From contig NZ_JAFIWA010000001.1 of the NCBI RefSeq assembly GCF_018588945.1, positions 620,001 to 684,000 on the forward strand: a stretch of 64,000 bases of DNA, in the 5' to 3' direction. This DNA is from Microbacterium flavescens. GTDB taxonomy: Bacteria; Actinomycetota; Actinomycetes; Actinomycetales; Microbacteriaceae. The notes beneath the pieces are model-generated. The model saw only the letters and a list, made by a program, of their open reading frames with translations, was not told the DNA's origin and made no database searches. Numbering within the stretch: position 1 is the stretch's first letter; every line of letters begins with the position of its first letter. Of the stretch, positions 9,392-20,484 are shown piece after piece. Both the position numbers and the translations under genes were made by a program.

Positions 9392-9918
9392 CCACCCCCA
9401 GCCCCCTCTCGAGCACACCCATTCTGCGCACCGTCCTGATCTGGGGCGGCATCGTCACCGGCGGGCTCGCCATCGTCGGCGGGCTCATCGGCTTCCTCGT
9501 CGCGGGCACGACCGGGCTGTGGAGCGCGCTCGTCGGAGTTCTCGTCGCGGCGGCCTTCCTCGGGATCACCGTCGCCAGCATCCTCATCGCGAACCGCTGG
9601 TACGGCGATGCGCTCTACGTGCCGCTCTTCTTCGGCATCGTGCTGGGCGGCTGGATCCTCAAGTTCATCGTGTTCATCGTGCTGCTCCTGGTGCTGCGCG
9701 GTCAGCCGTGGATCGATCCGATGGTCTTCTTCCTGGCGGTGGTCGTGAGCGTTCTCGCCTCGCTCGCCGTCGACGTCGTGGTGCTGCTCCGCATGCGCGT
9801 GCCTCACGTCAGCGATGTCACGCTGCCGACCGATCCGGACGCGGGCGACCGACGCGATGCCGCACCGGACGCGGAGCGCGGGGGTCCGGCGGCGGATTCA
9901 GGCACCCCGCAAGTTTGA
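9388..9918 (+). CDS. AtpI-like membrane protein upstream of ATP synthase
   Basis: 176-residue protein with four membrane helices (about residues 15-37, 42-63, 77-100 and 108-130) and a hydrophilic Asp/Arg-rich tail. Its position directly before atpB matches the small uncharacterised proteins found there in actinobacteria, thought to correspond to AtpI. AtpI is proposed to help assemble the c-ring or move Mg2+. Sequence alone does not prove the assignment. The start ATG 9388 overlaps the upstream stop (ATGA); the longer open frame is a shadow of the WecA-type gene. A -10 box follows its stop codon immediately. Confidence 0.7.
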   Translation: MTTPSPLSSTPILRTVLIWGGIVTGGLAIVGGLIGFLVAGTTGLWSALVGVLVAAAFLGITVASILIANRWYGDALYVPLFFGIVLGGWILKFIVFIVLLLVLRGQPWIDPMVFFLAVVVSVLASLAVDVVVLLRMRVPHVSDVTLPTDPDAGDRRDAAPDAERGGPAADSGTPQV

Positions 9919-9924
9919 TAGGCT
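9919..9924 (+). promoter_or_regulatory. -10 box of the atp operon
   Basis: TAGGCT begins on the base after the TGA of the atpI-like gene (TTTGATAGGCT), so promoter and stop codon are adjacent. Transcription would start near 9931, leaving a leader of about 95 bases before atpB. No clear -35 is visible. A second promoter further upstream is possible because the genes before it are coupled. Confidence 0.5.
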
Positions 9925-10026
9925 CTTCCTGCGCCCGCCCGCTCGCCCAGCGAGCATTTGCGGAGTGACGCTCACCGACCATCGTCGCAACGGTTCTCGA
10001 CCGGTGCCCCGAAGCTGGAGCCAGCG

Positions 10027-11134
<1,108 letters not shown>

Positions 11135-11162
11135 TCGCCAACTCACGACCTAAGGAGACAGG

Positions 11163-11723
11163 ATGCTGAACGCTCTTGTCGCGTACGCCGCGGAAGAGGG
11201 TGCTGCGCCCAACCCGCTCATCCCCGCGTGGTACGACATCATCTGGTCGTCGGTGTGCTTCGTCATCATCCTCGTCGTCTTCTGGAAGGTCGCCCTTCCG
11301 CGGATGAAGAAGCTGCTCGACGAGCGCTCGGCGGCGATCGAAGGCAACATCGCGAAGGCCGACGAGGCCCAGCGCAAGGCCGAGGCGGCACTCGAGGAGT
11401 ACACCGCCCAGCTGGCCGACGCACGCAAGGAAGCCGGTGAGATCCGCGACGCCGCCCGTGAGGACGGCAAGAAGATCGTCGCCGAGGCGAAGGACTCCGC
11501 CGCTGCGGAGGCCGCGCGCCTGACCGCGACCGCGCACTCACAGATCGAGGCGGAGCGCCAGACCGCGCTCGTCTCGCTGCGCAGCGAGGTGGGCACGCTC
11601 GCCCTCGACCTCGCCGGCGGCGTGATCGGCGAGACGCTGTCCGACGATGCGAAGGCTCAGGCCGTCGTCGACCGCTTCCTGGCCGAGCTCGAGGCATCCG
11701 AGGCAGAGAAGGCGTCGAAGTAA
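11163..11723 (+). CDS. atpF: ATP synthase F0 subunit b
   Basis: 186-residue peripheral stalk subunit: one membrane helix near residues 23-42 (IIWSSVCFVIILVVFW) and then a long Ala/Glu/Lys-rich coiled coil that reaches F1. The C-terminal part contacts delta. The ATG has AAGGAGACAGG just upstream, a strong site. The stop codon overlaps atpH by one base (TAATG). Confidence 0.96.
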   Translation: MLNALVAYAAEEGAAPNPLIPAWYDIIWSSVCFVIILVVFWKVALPRMKKLLDERSAAIEGNIAKADEAQRKAEAALEEYTAQLADARKEAGEIRDAAREDGKKIVAEAKDSAAAEAARLTATAHSQIEAERQTALVSLRSEVGTLALDLAGGVIGETLSDDAKAQAVVDRFLAELEASEAEKASK

Positions 11724-12514
11724 TGGGCAGCGCGACCACTCAGGCACTGGCGGCGACGACGAAGGCGCTCGACGCCGCGTCGGGCGTCGACCTCGACGTG
11801 GCCGGCGAGCTCTTCGCCGCGGCGCGCGCCGTGGGCGACTCGTCGCAGCTGAGCGGCGCGCTCGCCGACTCCTCAGCGCCCGTCGCAGCGCGACGGCAGG
11901 TCGTCACCGCCGTGTTCGGCGGCTCGGTCTCGGCAACGACGGCGTCGCTGCTGACGACCGCCGTCGAGCAGCGCTGGTCGTCCGCGTCCGACCTCGTCGA
12001 CGCCGTCGAGGAGCTGGCCATCCGCGCCGCGGCGCGGGCCGAGCCCTCGACCGACGTCGCGGACGAGCTGTTCCGGTTCTCCCGCACGGTGGCAGAGAAC
12101 TCCGAGCTCGAGCTCGCCCTGGGCAGCCGACTCGGGGATGCCTCGGCCAAGGGCGCGCTCGTCGACACCCTCCTCGCGGGGCGCGCGAGCAGGGCGACGT
12201 CGCTGATCGCGGCATCCCTCGTCCAGCAGCCGCGCGAGCGCCGCGTCCGTCAGGTGCTCTCGCGGGCCACCCGGATCGTCGCCGACCAGCGCGGCCGCAA
12301 GGTCGCCACGGTCTTCGCCGCGTCGCCCCTGAATGCCGCGCAGGCCGACCGGCTCGCCGGCGTGCTGTCGCAGCGGTACGGCACCCAGGTGTCGATCAAC
12401 ACCGTGGTCGACCCGACCGTGGTGGGCGGGCTGCGCGTGCAGGTCGCCGACGACGTGATCGACGCGAGCGTGTCGGCTCGGCTGGCGGACCTCCGCCAGA
12501 GGCTGGCCGGCTAG
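11723..12514 (+). CDS. atpH: ATP synthase F1 subunit delta
   Basis: 263-residue stator subunit that caps F1 and joins it to b. Actinobacterial delta is longer than the ~177-residue E. coli form because of an extra N-terminal helical part, and this one follows that pattern. The conserved C-terminal region GVLSQRYGTQVSINTVVDPTVVGGLRVQ is clear. The ATG shares one base with the atpF stop. It is not fused to subunit b, unlike the mycobacterial b-delta protein. A 75-base gap with two hairpins separates it from atpA. Confidence 0.95.
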   Translation: MGSATTQALAATTKALDAASGVDLDVAGELFAAARAVGDSSQLSGALADSSAPVAARRQVVTAVFGGSVSATTASLLTTAVEQRWSSASDLVDAVEELAIRAAARAEPSTDVADELFRFSRTVAENSELELALGSRLGDASAKGALVDTLLAGRASRATSLIAASLVQQPRERRVRQVLSRATRIVADQRGRKVATVFAASPLNAAQADRLAGVLSQRYGTQVSINTVVDPTVVGGLRVQVADDVIDASVSARLADLRQRLAG

Positions 12515-12544
12515 CACAGACTTCCCGCCGCTGGCGGAGATTTC

Positions 12545-12559
12545 GGGGGCACGGCCCCC
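12545..12559 (+). promoter_or_regulatory. hairpin in the atpH-atpA gap
   Basis: GGGGGC-ACG-GCCCCC is a perfect hairpin in the 75-base gap before atpA; a weaker CCGCC/GGCGG pair lies just upstream near 12528-12538. The other gaps in the operon are 50 bases or less. The structure may stabilise a processed atpA mRNA end. No -10 box is visible here. Confidence 0.4.
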
Positions 12560-12589
12560 ACACACAGAACTTGGAACAAAGGGAAGACC

Positions 12590-14230
12590 ATGGCAGAACT
12601 GTCAATCAGCCCCGACGTCATCCGTGACGCGCTGAAGGATTTCGTCGCCGCCTACGAGCCCACCGGGGCAGCGGCGACCGAGGTCGGCACCGTCATCGAC
12701 GCCGCCGACGGCATCGCCCACGTCGAGGGACTCCCCGGCGTGATGGCGAACGAGCTTGTGACGTTCGAGGACGGCACGCTCGGCCTCGCTCAGAACCTCG
12801 ACGAGCACGAGATCGGCGTCGTCGTCCTGGGTGAGTTCTCGGGCATCGAGGCCGGAAACTCCGTCACGCGCACCGGCGAGGTCCTCTCGGTCCCCGTCGG
12901 CGAGGGCTACCTCGGCCGCGTGGTCGACCCGCTCGGCAACCCGATCGACGGCCTGGGTGAGATCGCGAACATCGAGGGTCGCCGCGCACTCGAGCTGCAG
13001 GCGCCCGGCGTCATGCAGCGCAAGTCGGTGCACGAGCCGCTCCAGACCGGCATCAAGGCCATCGACGCGATGATCCCGGTCGGCCGCGGTCAGCGCCAGC
13101 TGATCATCGGCGACCGCCAGACCGGCAAGACGGCCATCGCGATCGACACGATCATCAACCAGAAGGCCAACTGGGACTCGGGCGACGTCAACAAGCAGGT
13201 CCGCTGCATCTACGTCGCCATCGGCCAGAAGGGCTCCACGATCGCCGCCGTCAAGGGCGCGCTCGAGGATGCCGGTGCGATGGAGTACACGACCATCGTC
13301 GCGGCCCCCGCCTCCGACCCGGCCGGCTTCAAGTACCTGGCCCCGTACACCGGCTCGGCCATCGGCCAGCACTGGATGTACGACGGCAAGCACGTCCTCA
13401 TCATCTTCGACGACCTGACGAAGCAGGCCGAGGCCTACCGCGCCGTGTCGCTGCTCCTCCGCCGCCCGCCGGGCCGCGAGGCGTACCCCGGTGACGTCTT
13501 CTACCTGCACTCGCGTCTGCTCGAGCGCTGCGCGAAGCTCTCCGACGAGCTGGGCGCGGGCTCGATGACCGGTCTCCCGATCATCGAGACGAAGGCCAAC
13601 GACGTGTCGGCCTACATCCCGACCAACGTGATCTCGATCACCGACGGCCAGATCTTCCTGCAGTCCGACCTCTTCAACGCCAACCAGCGTCCCGCGGTGG
13701 ACGTCGGAATCTCGGTCTCGCGAGTCGGCGGTGACGCACAGGTCAAGTCGATCAAGAAGGTCTCCGGCACGCTCAAGCTCGAGCTGGCCCAGTACCGCTC
13801 GCTCGAGGCGTTCGCGATGTTCGCGAGCGACCTGGATGCCGCGTCCCGCCGCCAGCTGGCCCGTGGCGCGCGTCTGACCGAGCTGCTCAAGCAGCCGCAG
13901 TACTCGCCCTACCCGGTGGAGGAGCAGGTCGTCTCGATCTGGGCCGGCACCAACGGCAAGCTCGACTCGGTCGAGGTCGAGGACGTGCTGGCGTTCGAGC
14001 GCGAGCTGCTGGACTACCTGCGTCGCAACACGACGATCCTCGACACCCTCCGCGACACCAACGTCCTCGATGACGACACCGTCGCAGAGCTGACCAAGAA
14101 GACCGACGAGTTCATCCTCGAGTTCCAGGCCGGCAAGGGCCAGACGATCTCCAAGCCGGGCCACGAAGAGGTCGCGGCGGCCGAGGCCGAAGACGTGAAC
14201 CAGGAGAAGATCGTCAAGGGCCGCCGCTAA
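12590..14230 (+). CDS. atpA: ATP synthase F1 subunit alpha
   Basis: 546-residue non-catalytic nucleotide-binding subunit of the F1 hexamer. Walker A GDRQTGKT lies at 174-181 and the alpha signature [13 protein letters not shown] is near 370. The N-terminal beta-barrel and C-terminal helical domain are complete, and the extended C-terminus (to KGRR) is typical of actinobacteria. The ATG is preceded by AAAGGGAAG. The long reverse-strand open frame over this gene is a GC-rich shadow. Confidence 0.98.
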   Translation: MAELSISPDVIRDALKDFVAAYEPTGAAATEVGTVIDAADGIAHVEGLPGVMANELVTFEDGTLGLAQNLDEHEIGVVVLGEFSGIEAGNSVTRTGEVLSVPVGEGYLGRVVDPLGNPIDGLGEIANIEGRRALELQAPGVMQRKSVHEPLQTGIKAIDAMIPVGRGQRQLIIGDRQTGKTAIAIDTIINQKANWDSGDVNKQVRCIYVAIGQKGSTIAAVKGALEDAGAMEYTTIVAAPASDPAGFKYLAPYTGSAIGQHWMYDGKHVLIIFDDLTKQAEAYRAVSLLLRRPPGREAYPGDVFYLHSRLLERCAKLSDELGAGSMTGLPIIETKANDVSAYIPTNVISITDGQIFLQSDLFNANQRPAVDVGISVSRVGGDAQVKSIKKVSGTLKLELAQYRSLEAFAMFASDLDAASRRQLARGARLTELLKQPQYSPYPVEEQVVSIWAGTNGKLDSVEVEDVLAFERELLDYLRRNTTILDTLRDTNVLDDDTVAELTKKTDEFILEFQAGKGQTISKPGHEEVAAAEAEDVNQEKIVKGRR

Positions 14231-14250
14231 GGCGACACCGGACAAAGACA

Positions 14251-16618
<2,368 letters not shown>

Positions 16619-16627
16619 TCATGCCTG

Positions 16628-16656
16628 TGCTGAGCGACCGAAGGGAGTCGAAGTGC
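16628..16656 (+). repeat. degenerate REP-like copy forming the atpC ribosome site
   Basis: The atpD-atpC gap reads GTGCTGAGCGACCGAAGGGAGTCGAAG. It lines up with the intergenic repeat core TTGAGCGAGCGAAGCGAGACGAAACG (copies at 32692 and 39073-39249), with a minority of mismatches. The AAGGGAG inside it is placed to serve as the atpC ribosome-binding site. Confidence 0.45.
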
Positions 16657-16913
16657 CGCTCAACGTGAGTCTCGTCTCCGCCGACGCGGAGGTCTGGTCG
16701 GGAGAGGCATCGCTCGTCGTCGCCAAGACCGTCGAGGGCGAGATCGGCTTCATGTCGGGCCACGAGCCGGTGCTGGCGATCCTTGCCGAGGGCCAGGTGC
16801 GCATCACCCAGACCTCGGGCACCAAGATCGTCGCCAACGCGCAGGACGGCTTCCTCTCCATGGAGGGCGACAACCTGACGATCGTCGCCGGCAACGCGGC
16901 GCTCATCTCCTGA
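16653..16913 (+). CDS. atpC: ATP synthase F1 subunit epsilon
   Basis: 86-residue epsilon subunit, which seals the rotor and can inhibit ATP hydrolysis. The N-terminal beta-sandwich (VSLVSADAEVWSGEA, GEIGFMSGHEPVLAIL) is present. The C-terminal helical hairpin found in E. coli epsilon (total ~138 residues) is missing, so the inhibitory arm is absent. Short epsilon forms are known in actinobacteria. GTG 16653 is preceded by AAGGGAG. It is the last gene of the operon, followed by a terminator. Confidence 0.95.
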   Translation: MPLNVSLVSADAEVWSGEASLVVAKTVEGEIGFMSGHEPVLAILAEGQVRITQTSGTKIVANAQDGFLSMEGDNLTIVAGNAALIS

Positions 16914-16927
16914 CGACCCCTCAGACC

Positions 16928-16964
16928 GAAACGCCCCAGTCCGTCCGCGGACTCGGGGCGTTTC
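16928..16964 (+). terminator. terminator of the ATP synthase operon
   Basis: A long hairpin: GAAACGCCCC pairs with GGGGCGTTTC, and inside it AGTCCG pairs with CGGACT around a TCCG loop, with one unpaired C. About 16 base pairs in all. It lies 14 bases after the atpC stop and is followed by GTCTCGTTC. Confidence 0.85.
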
Positions 16965-16998
16965 GTCTCGTTCACCACGCCCACCGATGGGGAACCTC

Positions 16999-17748
16999 AT
17001 GCTGATCCTTCTTCCGCCCTCCGAGACGAAGCGGACAGGCGGGCGGGCACGGCCGCTGGACGCGGCATCCCTCGCCCTTCCCTCTCTCGCACCGCAGCGC
17101 GCCGCCGTCATCGACGCGCTCGTCGCGCTGTCGGCCGACGAGGCGGAGGCCGCGCGGGTGCTCAAGCTCGGCCGCACGCAGCTCGGCGAGGTCGCTGTCA
17201 ACGCCGCACTGCGCGAGGCGCCGACGATGCCCGCGGTGGACCGGTACACCGGCGTTCTCTTCGACGCGCTGGACGCGGCATCCCTCCCCGCCGTCTCCCG
17301 TCGCTGGCTGGGCGCGCACGTGCGCGTGCACTCGGCCCCGTTCGGACCGATCGGCGCCCTCGACCCGATCCCGTCGTACCGGCTCGGGGCGTCGGCGTCG
17401 CTGCCGGGCCTGGCGAGTCTGCGGAACGTCTGGGCGAGCGCCGTCACTGCGGCTCTCGCCGCCGAGCAGCCGCGATTCGTGCTCGACCTCCGATCGGAGG
17501 CGTACGTGGGGCTGGGCCCGGTGCCGGCCTCCGTGCCCTCTCTTTACGTCCGGGTCGTCGCCGAGGCAGAGGCGGGAGCCGTGCGCGCGCTCAACCACTT
17601 CAACAAGCACGCCAAGGGAGCGCTCGTGCGGCGCCTCGCCGAGGACCGGCCGCGGGTGAGCTCGCCGGCGGGTCTTCTGAGGTGGGCGGATGCCGCGGGC
17701 CTGCGCGTGCGTGCGGGAGCACCCGGAGAGCTCGAGCTGTTCGCCTGA
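16999..17748 (+). CDS. yaaA: YaaA/DUF328 family peroxide-stress protein
   Basis: 249-residue protein of the UPF0246/YaaA family, which in E. coli limits free iron and DNA damage during peroxide stress. The N-terminal LILLPPSETK and the C-terminal HFNKHAKG motif are the family hallmarks; D-x-R-x-E appears as DLRSEAYVGL. ATG 16999 has GGGGAA five bases upstream, so I prefer it to ATG 16987. It is 35 bases after the ATP operon terminator and convergent with the DUF4282 gene. Confidence 0.9.
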   Translation: MLILLPPSETKRTGGRARPLDAASLALPSLAPQRAAVIDALVALSADEAEAARVLKLGRTQLGEVAVNAALREAPTMPAVDRYTGVLFDALDAASLPAVSRRWLGAHVRVHSAPFGPIGALDPIPSYRLGASASLPGLASLRNVWASAVTAALAAEQPRFVLDLRSEAYVGLGPVPASVPSLYVRVVAEAEAGAVRALNHFNKHAKGALVRRLAEDRPRVSSPAGLLRWADAAGLRVRAGAPGELELFA

Positions 17749-17769
17749 GCCGTCCGGGTCGCGTGGTGG

Positions 17770-18261
17770 TCAGCGCCGCGTGTGCTGCGCCGTGCGCTCC
17801 GTGTTCTCGGCGATCGCGATGAGCGCGACGACGGCCTCGATGATGAACCGCAGCAGGATGATCGCGATGAAGGCGACGAGCGGCACGATGATCACCGTCG
17901 CGATGATCGCCGTGACCCCCGCGCCGACGTTGAGCCACAGCAGCGACGCGCCGCCGACGATCCCGTTGACCAGGTACACGATGAAGCCGATCGCGATCGC
18001 GATGAGCCCGACGACATAGAACACGCTCGCGAGCCGGCGGGTGATGAAGGTGCGGAAGCTGATGTCGAAGAGCGCCGCGAAGAACCCGCGGCCGACCGCT
18101 GCGGCGTCGTCCTGCAGCGAGGTGGGCACGCCGGTGTTGTCGGGGTCGGTCGCCGGGTCGTAGGCGGGAGCGGATGCCTCGCCCGGCGCGCCCGCGGACC
18201 GCGCGGCTTCGGCGGCCGGCTGTTCGGGCAGGGGCGGGACGGGGGGAGTGGGGTCGGTCAT
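17770..18261 (-). CDS. DUF4282-type membrane protein
   Basis: 163 residues. The first ~55 are Pro/Ala-rich and disordered. Then FFAALFDISFRTFITRRLASVFYVVGL leads into two or three membrane helices (about 75-97 and 107-145). The LFD.SF..FIT pattern matches DUF4282, a family of unknown function. ATG 18261 has AAGGAT seven bases upstream. A minus-strand TACCCT at 18295-18290 may be its -10. It is divergent from another membrane protein with a Pro-rich tail, across a hairpin-rich gap. Confidence 0.75.
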   Translation of the reverse strand: MTDPTPPVPPLPEQPAAEAARSAGAPGEASAPAYDPATDPDNTGVPTSLQDDAAAVGRGFFAALFDISFRTFITRRLASVFYVVGLIAIAIGFIVYLVNGIVGGASLLWLNVGAGVTAIIATVIIVPLVAFIAIILLRFIIEAVVALIAIAENTERTAQHTRR

Positions 18262-18308
18262 GGTGATCCTTCCGCTGGCTTGTCCTGTCAGGGTATCGAG
18301 CGCGACGC

Positions 18309-18324
18309 CGGGGGTCAGCCCCCG
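18309..18324. promoter_or_regulatory. hairpin 1 of the 18.3-18.4 kb cluster
   Basis: CGGGGG-TCAG-CCCCCG, a perfect 6-bp hairpin in the gap between the divergent genes at 18261 and 18440. Confidence 0.5.
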
Positions 18325-18345
18325 AATCGCGACGTTTCTGCTGAC

Positions 18346-18361
18346 ATGCCCGCTCGGGCAT
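18346..18361. promoter_or_regulatory. hairpin 2, next to the -10 box
   Basis: ATGCCCG-CT-CGGGCAT, a perfect 7-bp inverted repeat that ends three bases before the TAGCAT -10 box at 18365-18370. In DNA it would be a good operator; it precedes the likely transcript start. Confidence 0.5.
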
Positions 18362-18364
18362 CGC

Positions 18365-18370
18365 TAGCAT
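18365..18370 (+). promoter_or_regulatory. -10 box of the DUF5684-like gene
   Basis: TAGCAT, followed by about 60 bases of leader with two perfect hairpins before the ATG at 18440. This gene has a structured leader, while most genes here are leaderless. Confidence 0.5.
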
Positions 18371-18377
18371 GTGTCCC

Positions 18378-18416
18378 GCGGGGCGTGGCGCCCCGCTCGA
18401 TGTGCGCGCACATCGA
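18378..18416 (+). promoter_or_regulatory. back-to-back perfect hairpins in the 5' leader
   Basis: GCGGGGCG-TGG-CGCCCCGC (18378-18396) is followed with no gap by TCGATGTGCGCGCACATCGA (18397-18416), a 20-base perfect palindrome. The ribosome site GGAGAGGA begins about ten bases later. The palindrome could bind a dimeric repressor as DNA, or fold in the mRNA. Confidence 0.6.
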
Positions 18417-18439
18417 CGATCGTTCCGGAGAGGACGTTC

Positions 18440-19255
18440 ATGTCCAACGACGACTACGGAGTGGGAGGGCTGATCGCACTGTGGCTGGTGCTGCTGCCCT
18501 TCCTCTTCATCCTCGCGGTCGCGGCCTACGTGATCACGTCGTGGTTCTATATGAAGATCTTCGAGAAGGCCGGCGTGCAGGGCAAGTGGCGCGCATGGGT
18601 CCCCGTCTACAACTCACTGATCTTCGTCAAGCTCGGCGACCTCAACCCGTGGTGGCTGCTGATCCTGTGGGGTGCTGCCGGCTTCCTCTATTGGATTCCG
18701 GTGATCGGCCCGCTCTTCGGCCTGGCCGCGTTCATCTACACGCTGCTCGCCGCCTGGCGTGTCGGCCTGAAGCTGCAGAAGGAAGCCGTCTGGCTCATCC
18801 TGTACTTCTTCCTCTCGATCGTGTGGCTCGGCATCAACGCCTTCGACAAGTCGCGGTGGAACACCGCCATCCCCGCCGCACCGTGGGCGGGCAACTTCCT
18901 CGCCGACAACACGACGTGGTCGGGCATCCCGAACCAGGTGCCCGCGGGCGGATTCCCGCCCAACGCGGCCACTTCGCCGGGGAGCTACGGCGCGCCGGCC
19001 GGGTACCAGCCTCCGCCCGCCGGCTACCAGCCTCCGCCCGCGGGGTACTCCGCCCCGCCTGCGCCGCCGGCGGGGCCCGCCGCCCCGGCCGCACCGTACA
19101 CGCCTCCGCCCGCTGCCGCGGAGCCGCCGGTGACGCCGCCCCCCACGGCGCCGGAAGCGCCCGCCGCGCCGCCGGCCGCGACCGAGCCCCCGCCCCCGAC
19201 GGAGCCGCCCGCATCGACCGAGCCGCCCGCCTCCCCGGACGCTCCTCGGCCGTAA
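18440..19255 (+). CDS. DUF5684-like membrane protein with Pro-rich tail
   Basis: 271 residues. The first half has four membrane helices (about 10-37, 66-84, 88-108 and 117-135) with FEKAGVQGKWRAWVPVYNSLIFVKL between the first two. This KAG...W.A.VP.YN pattern is typical of DUF5684 proteins of unknown function. The second half, from residue 165, is Pro/Ala-rich with repeated GYQPPPA units (18998-19043) and ends in PPAS repeats. ATG 18440 follows GGAGAGGA. The protein is probably cell-surface or envelope associated. A strong hairpin terminator follows the stop. Confidence 0.75.
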   Translation: MSNDDYGVGGLIALWLVLLPFLFILAVAAYVITSWFYMKIFEKAGVQGKWRAWVPVYNSLIFVKLGDLNPWWLLILWGAAGFLYWIPVIGPLFGLAAFIYTLLAAWRVGLKLQKEAVWLILYFFLSIVWLGINAFDKSRWNTAIPAAPWAGNFLADNTTWSGIPNQVPAGGFPPNAATSPGSYGAPAGYQPPPAGYQPPPAGYSAPPAPPAGPAAPAAPYTPPPAAAEPPVTPPPTAPEAPAAPPAATEPPPPTEPPASTEPPASPDAPRP

Positions 19256-19262
19256 GCAGCAT

Positions 19263-19298
19263 CGACGACCCTCCGCCCTCGCCGGCGGGGGGTCGTCG
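19263..19298 (+). terminator. terminator after the DUF5684-like gene
   Basis: A 15-bp stem, CGACGACCCTCCGCC paired with GGCGGGGGGTCGTCG (one G-T pair), around a CTCGCC loop. It starts 8 bases after the stop codon. No T-run follows. Confidence 0.7.
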
Positions 19299-19334
19299 CG
19301 TTCCGCCTGCGCGAGCGCGGGCTAACGTGGAGGG

Positions 19335-20327
19335 ATGACCTCCCCCGTTCCCTCGCGCCGCGTCGGCGCCTCCGGACTCCTCGTTTCTGCGGTCGGCCTG
19401 GGCTGCAACAACTTCGGCCGCGCGGGCACGCGCACCGAGACCCTCGAGGGCACGCGGGAGGTGCTCGACGCCGCGATCGACGCCGGCGTCACATTCCTCG
19501 ACACCGCCGACATGTACGGCAAGGACCCCGGGCTGTCCGAGTCGCTCATGGGCGAGGCCCTCCGCGGCCGGCGCGACCACGTCGTCCTCGCGACGAAGTT
19601 CGGCCACTCCGGGCGCGACATGGGCTTCCCGATCATCGGCGCGAAGGCCTCGCGGTCGTACGTGCGGCGGGCGGTCGAGGCATCCCTCACCCGTCTTCAG
19701 ACCGACTGGATCGACCTGTACCAGCTGCATACGCCCGATCCCGAGACGCCGATCGAGGAGACGCTCGACGTGCTCGACGACCTCGTGCGCGAGGGCAAGG
19801 TGCGCTACATCGGGCACTCCAACCTCTCGGGCTGGCAGATCGCCGAGGCGCACTACGTCGCAGCGCAGCGCGCCGGCATCCCGTTCGTGTCGGCCCAGAA
19901 CCACTACAGCCTGCTCGCGCGCGCCGCCGAGCGAGAGGTGCTTCCCGCCGCCGAGCGGTTCGGGCTCGGCTTCCTGCCGTACTTCCCGCTGCACAACGGC
20001 CTGCTCACCGGCAAGTTCTCGCGCGACCACGCGCCGCAGGACTCCCGCATCATGCGGCAGCGCCGGCACGTGTGGACGGACGCCCCCTGGGACGAGCTCG
20101 AGCGGTTCCAGGCGTTCTGCGACGAGCGCGGGATCACGATGCTCGAGGCGACCTTCGGGTGGCTTCTCGCGAAGCCCGTGCTCGCGAGCGTCATCGCCGG
20201 CGCGACGAGTCCCGACCAGGTGCGCGCCAACGCCGCGGCGGCGACCGCGTGGGCGCCGACGGCCGGCGATCTGGCGTTCGTCGACAGGCTCTTCCCGTTG
20301 CCGGAGGACCCCGGCGCGAAGGTCTGA
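19335..20327 (+). CDS. aldo/keto reductase
   Basis: 330-residue NADPH-dependent oxidoreductase with a TIM-barrel fold. The catalytic tetrad is visible: Asp in FLDTADMYG, the Tyr of the same motif, Lys in LATKFGHSG and His in YQLHTPDP. The C-terminal SVIAGATSPDQV segment binds the cofactor phosphate. The Tyr-Gly pair and spacing resemble the YghZ/Tas-like group. The substrate is unknown. ATG 19335 has GGAGGG directly before it, and TAACGT ends 6 bases upstream, so it may be leaderless. Confidence 0.9.
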   Translation: MTSPVPSRRVGASGLLVSAVGLGCNNFGRAGTRTETLEGTREVLDAAIDAGVTFLDTADMYGKDPGLSESLMGEALRGRRDHVVLATKFGHSGRDMGFPIIGAKASRSYVRRAVEASLTRLQTDWIDLYQLHTPDPETPIEETLDVLDDLVREGKVRYIGHSNLSGWQIAEAHYVAAQRAGIPFVSAQNHYSLLARAAEREVLPAAERFGLGFLPYFPLHNGLLTGKFSRDHAPQDSRIMRQRRHVWTDAPWDELERFQAFCDERGITMLEATFGWLLAKPVLASVIAGATSPDQVRANAAAATAWAPTAGDLAFVDRLFPLPEDPGAKV

Positions 20328-20424
20328 CGCCGGTCGTATCTGCCCGCGGCGCGGACCGGGCTCGAGCACCGGCATCCGGCGCGCCATCCGGCCCCGCCGC
20401 CCAGGAGGCGGGGGAGGAACCCAC

Positions 20425-20430
20425 TAGTAT
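20425..20430 (+). promoter_or_regulatory. -10 box of the PP2C gene
   Basis: TAGTAT lies 54 bases before the GTG at 20485. It is one of the best -10 matches in the window, and it leaves a leader of about 48 bases. Confidence 0.45.
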
Positions 20431-20484
20431 GTGAAGACGCGCCCGGACGCCGGGTCGCGCCAACTCGACCGGGAGGACAACGGC

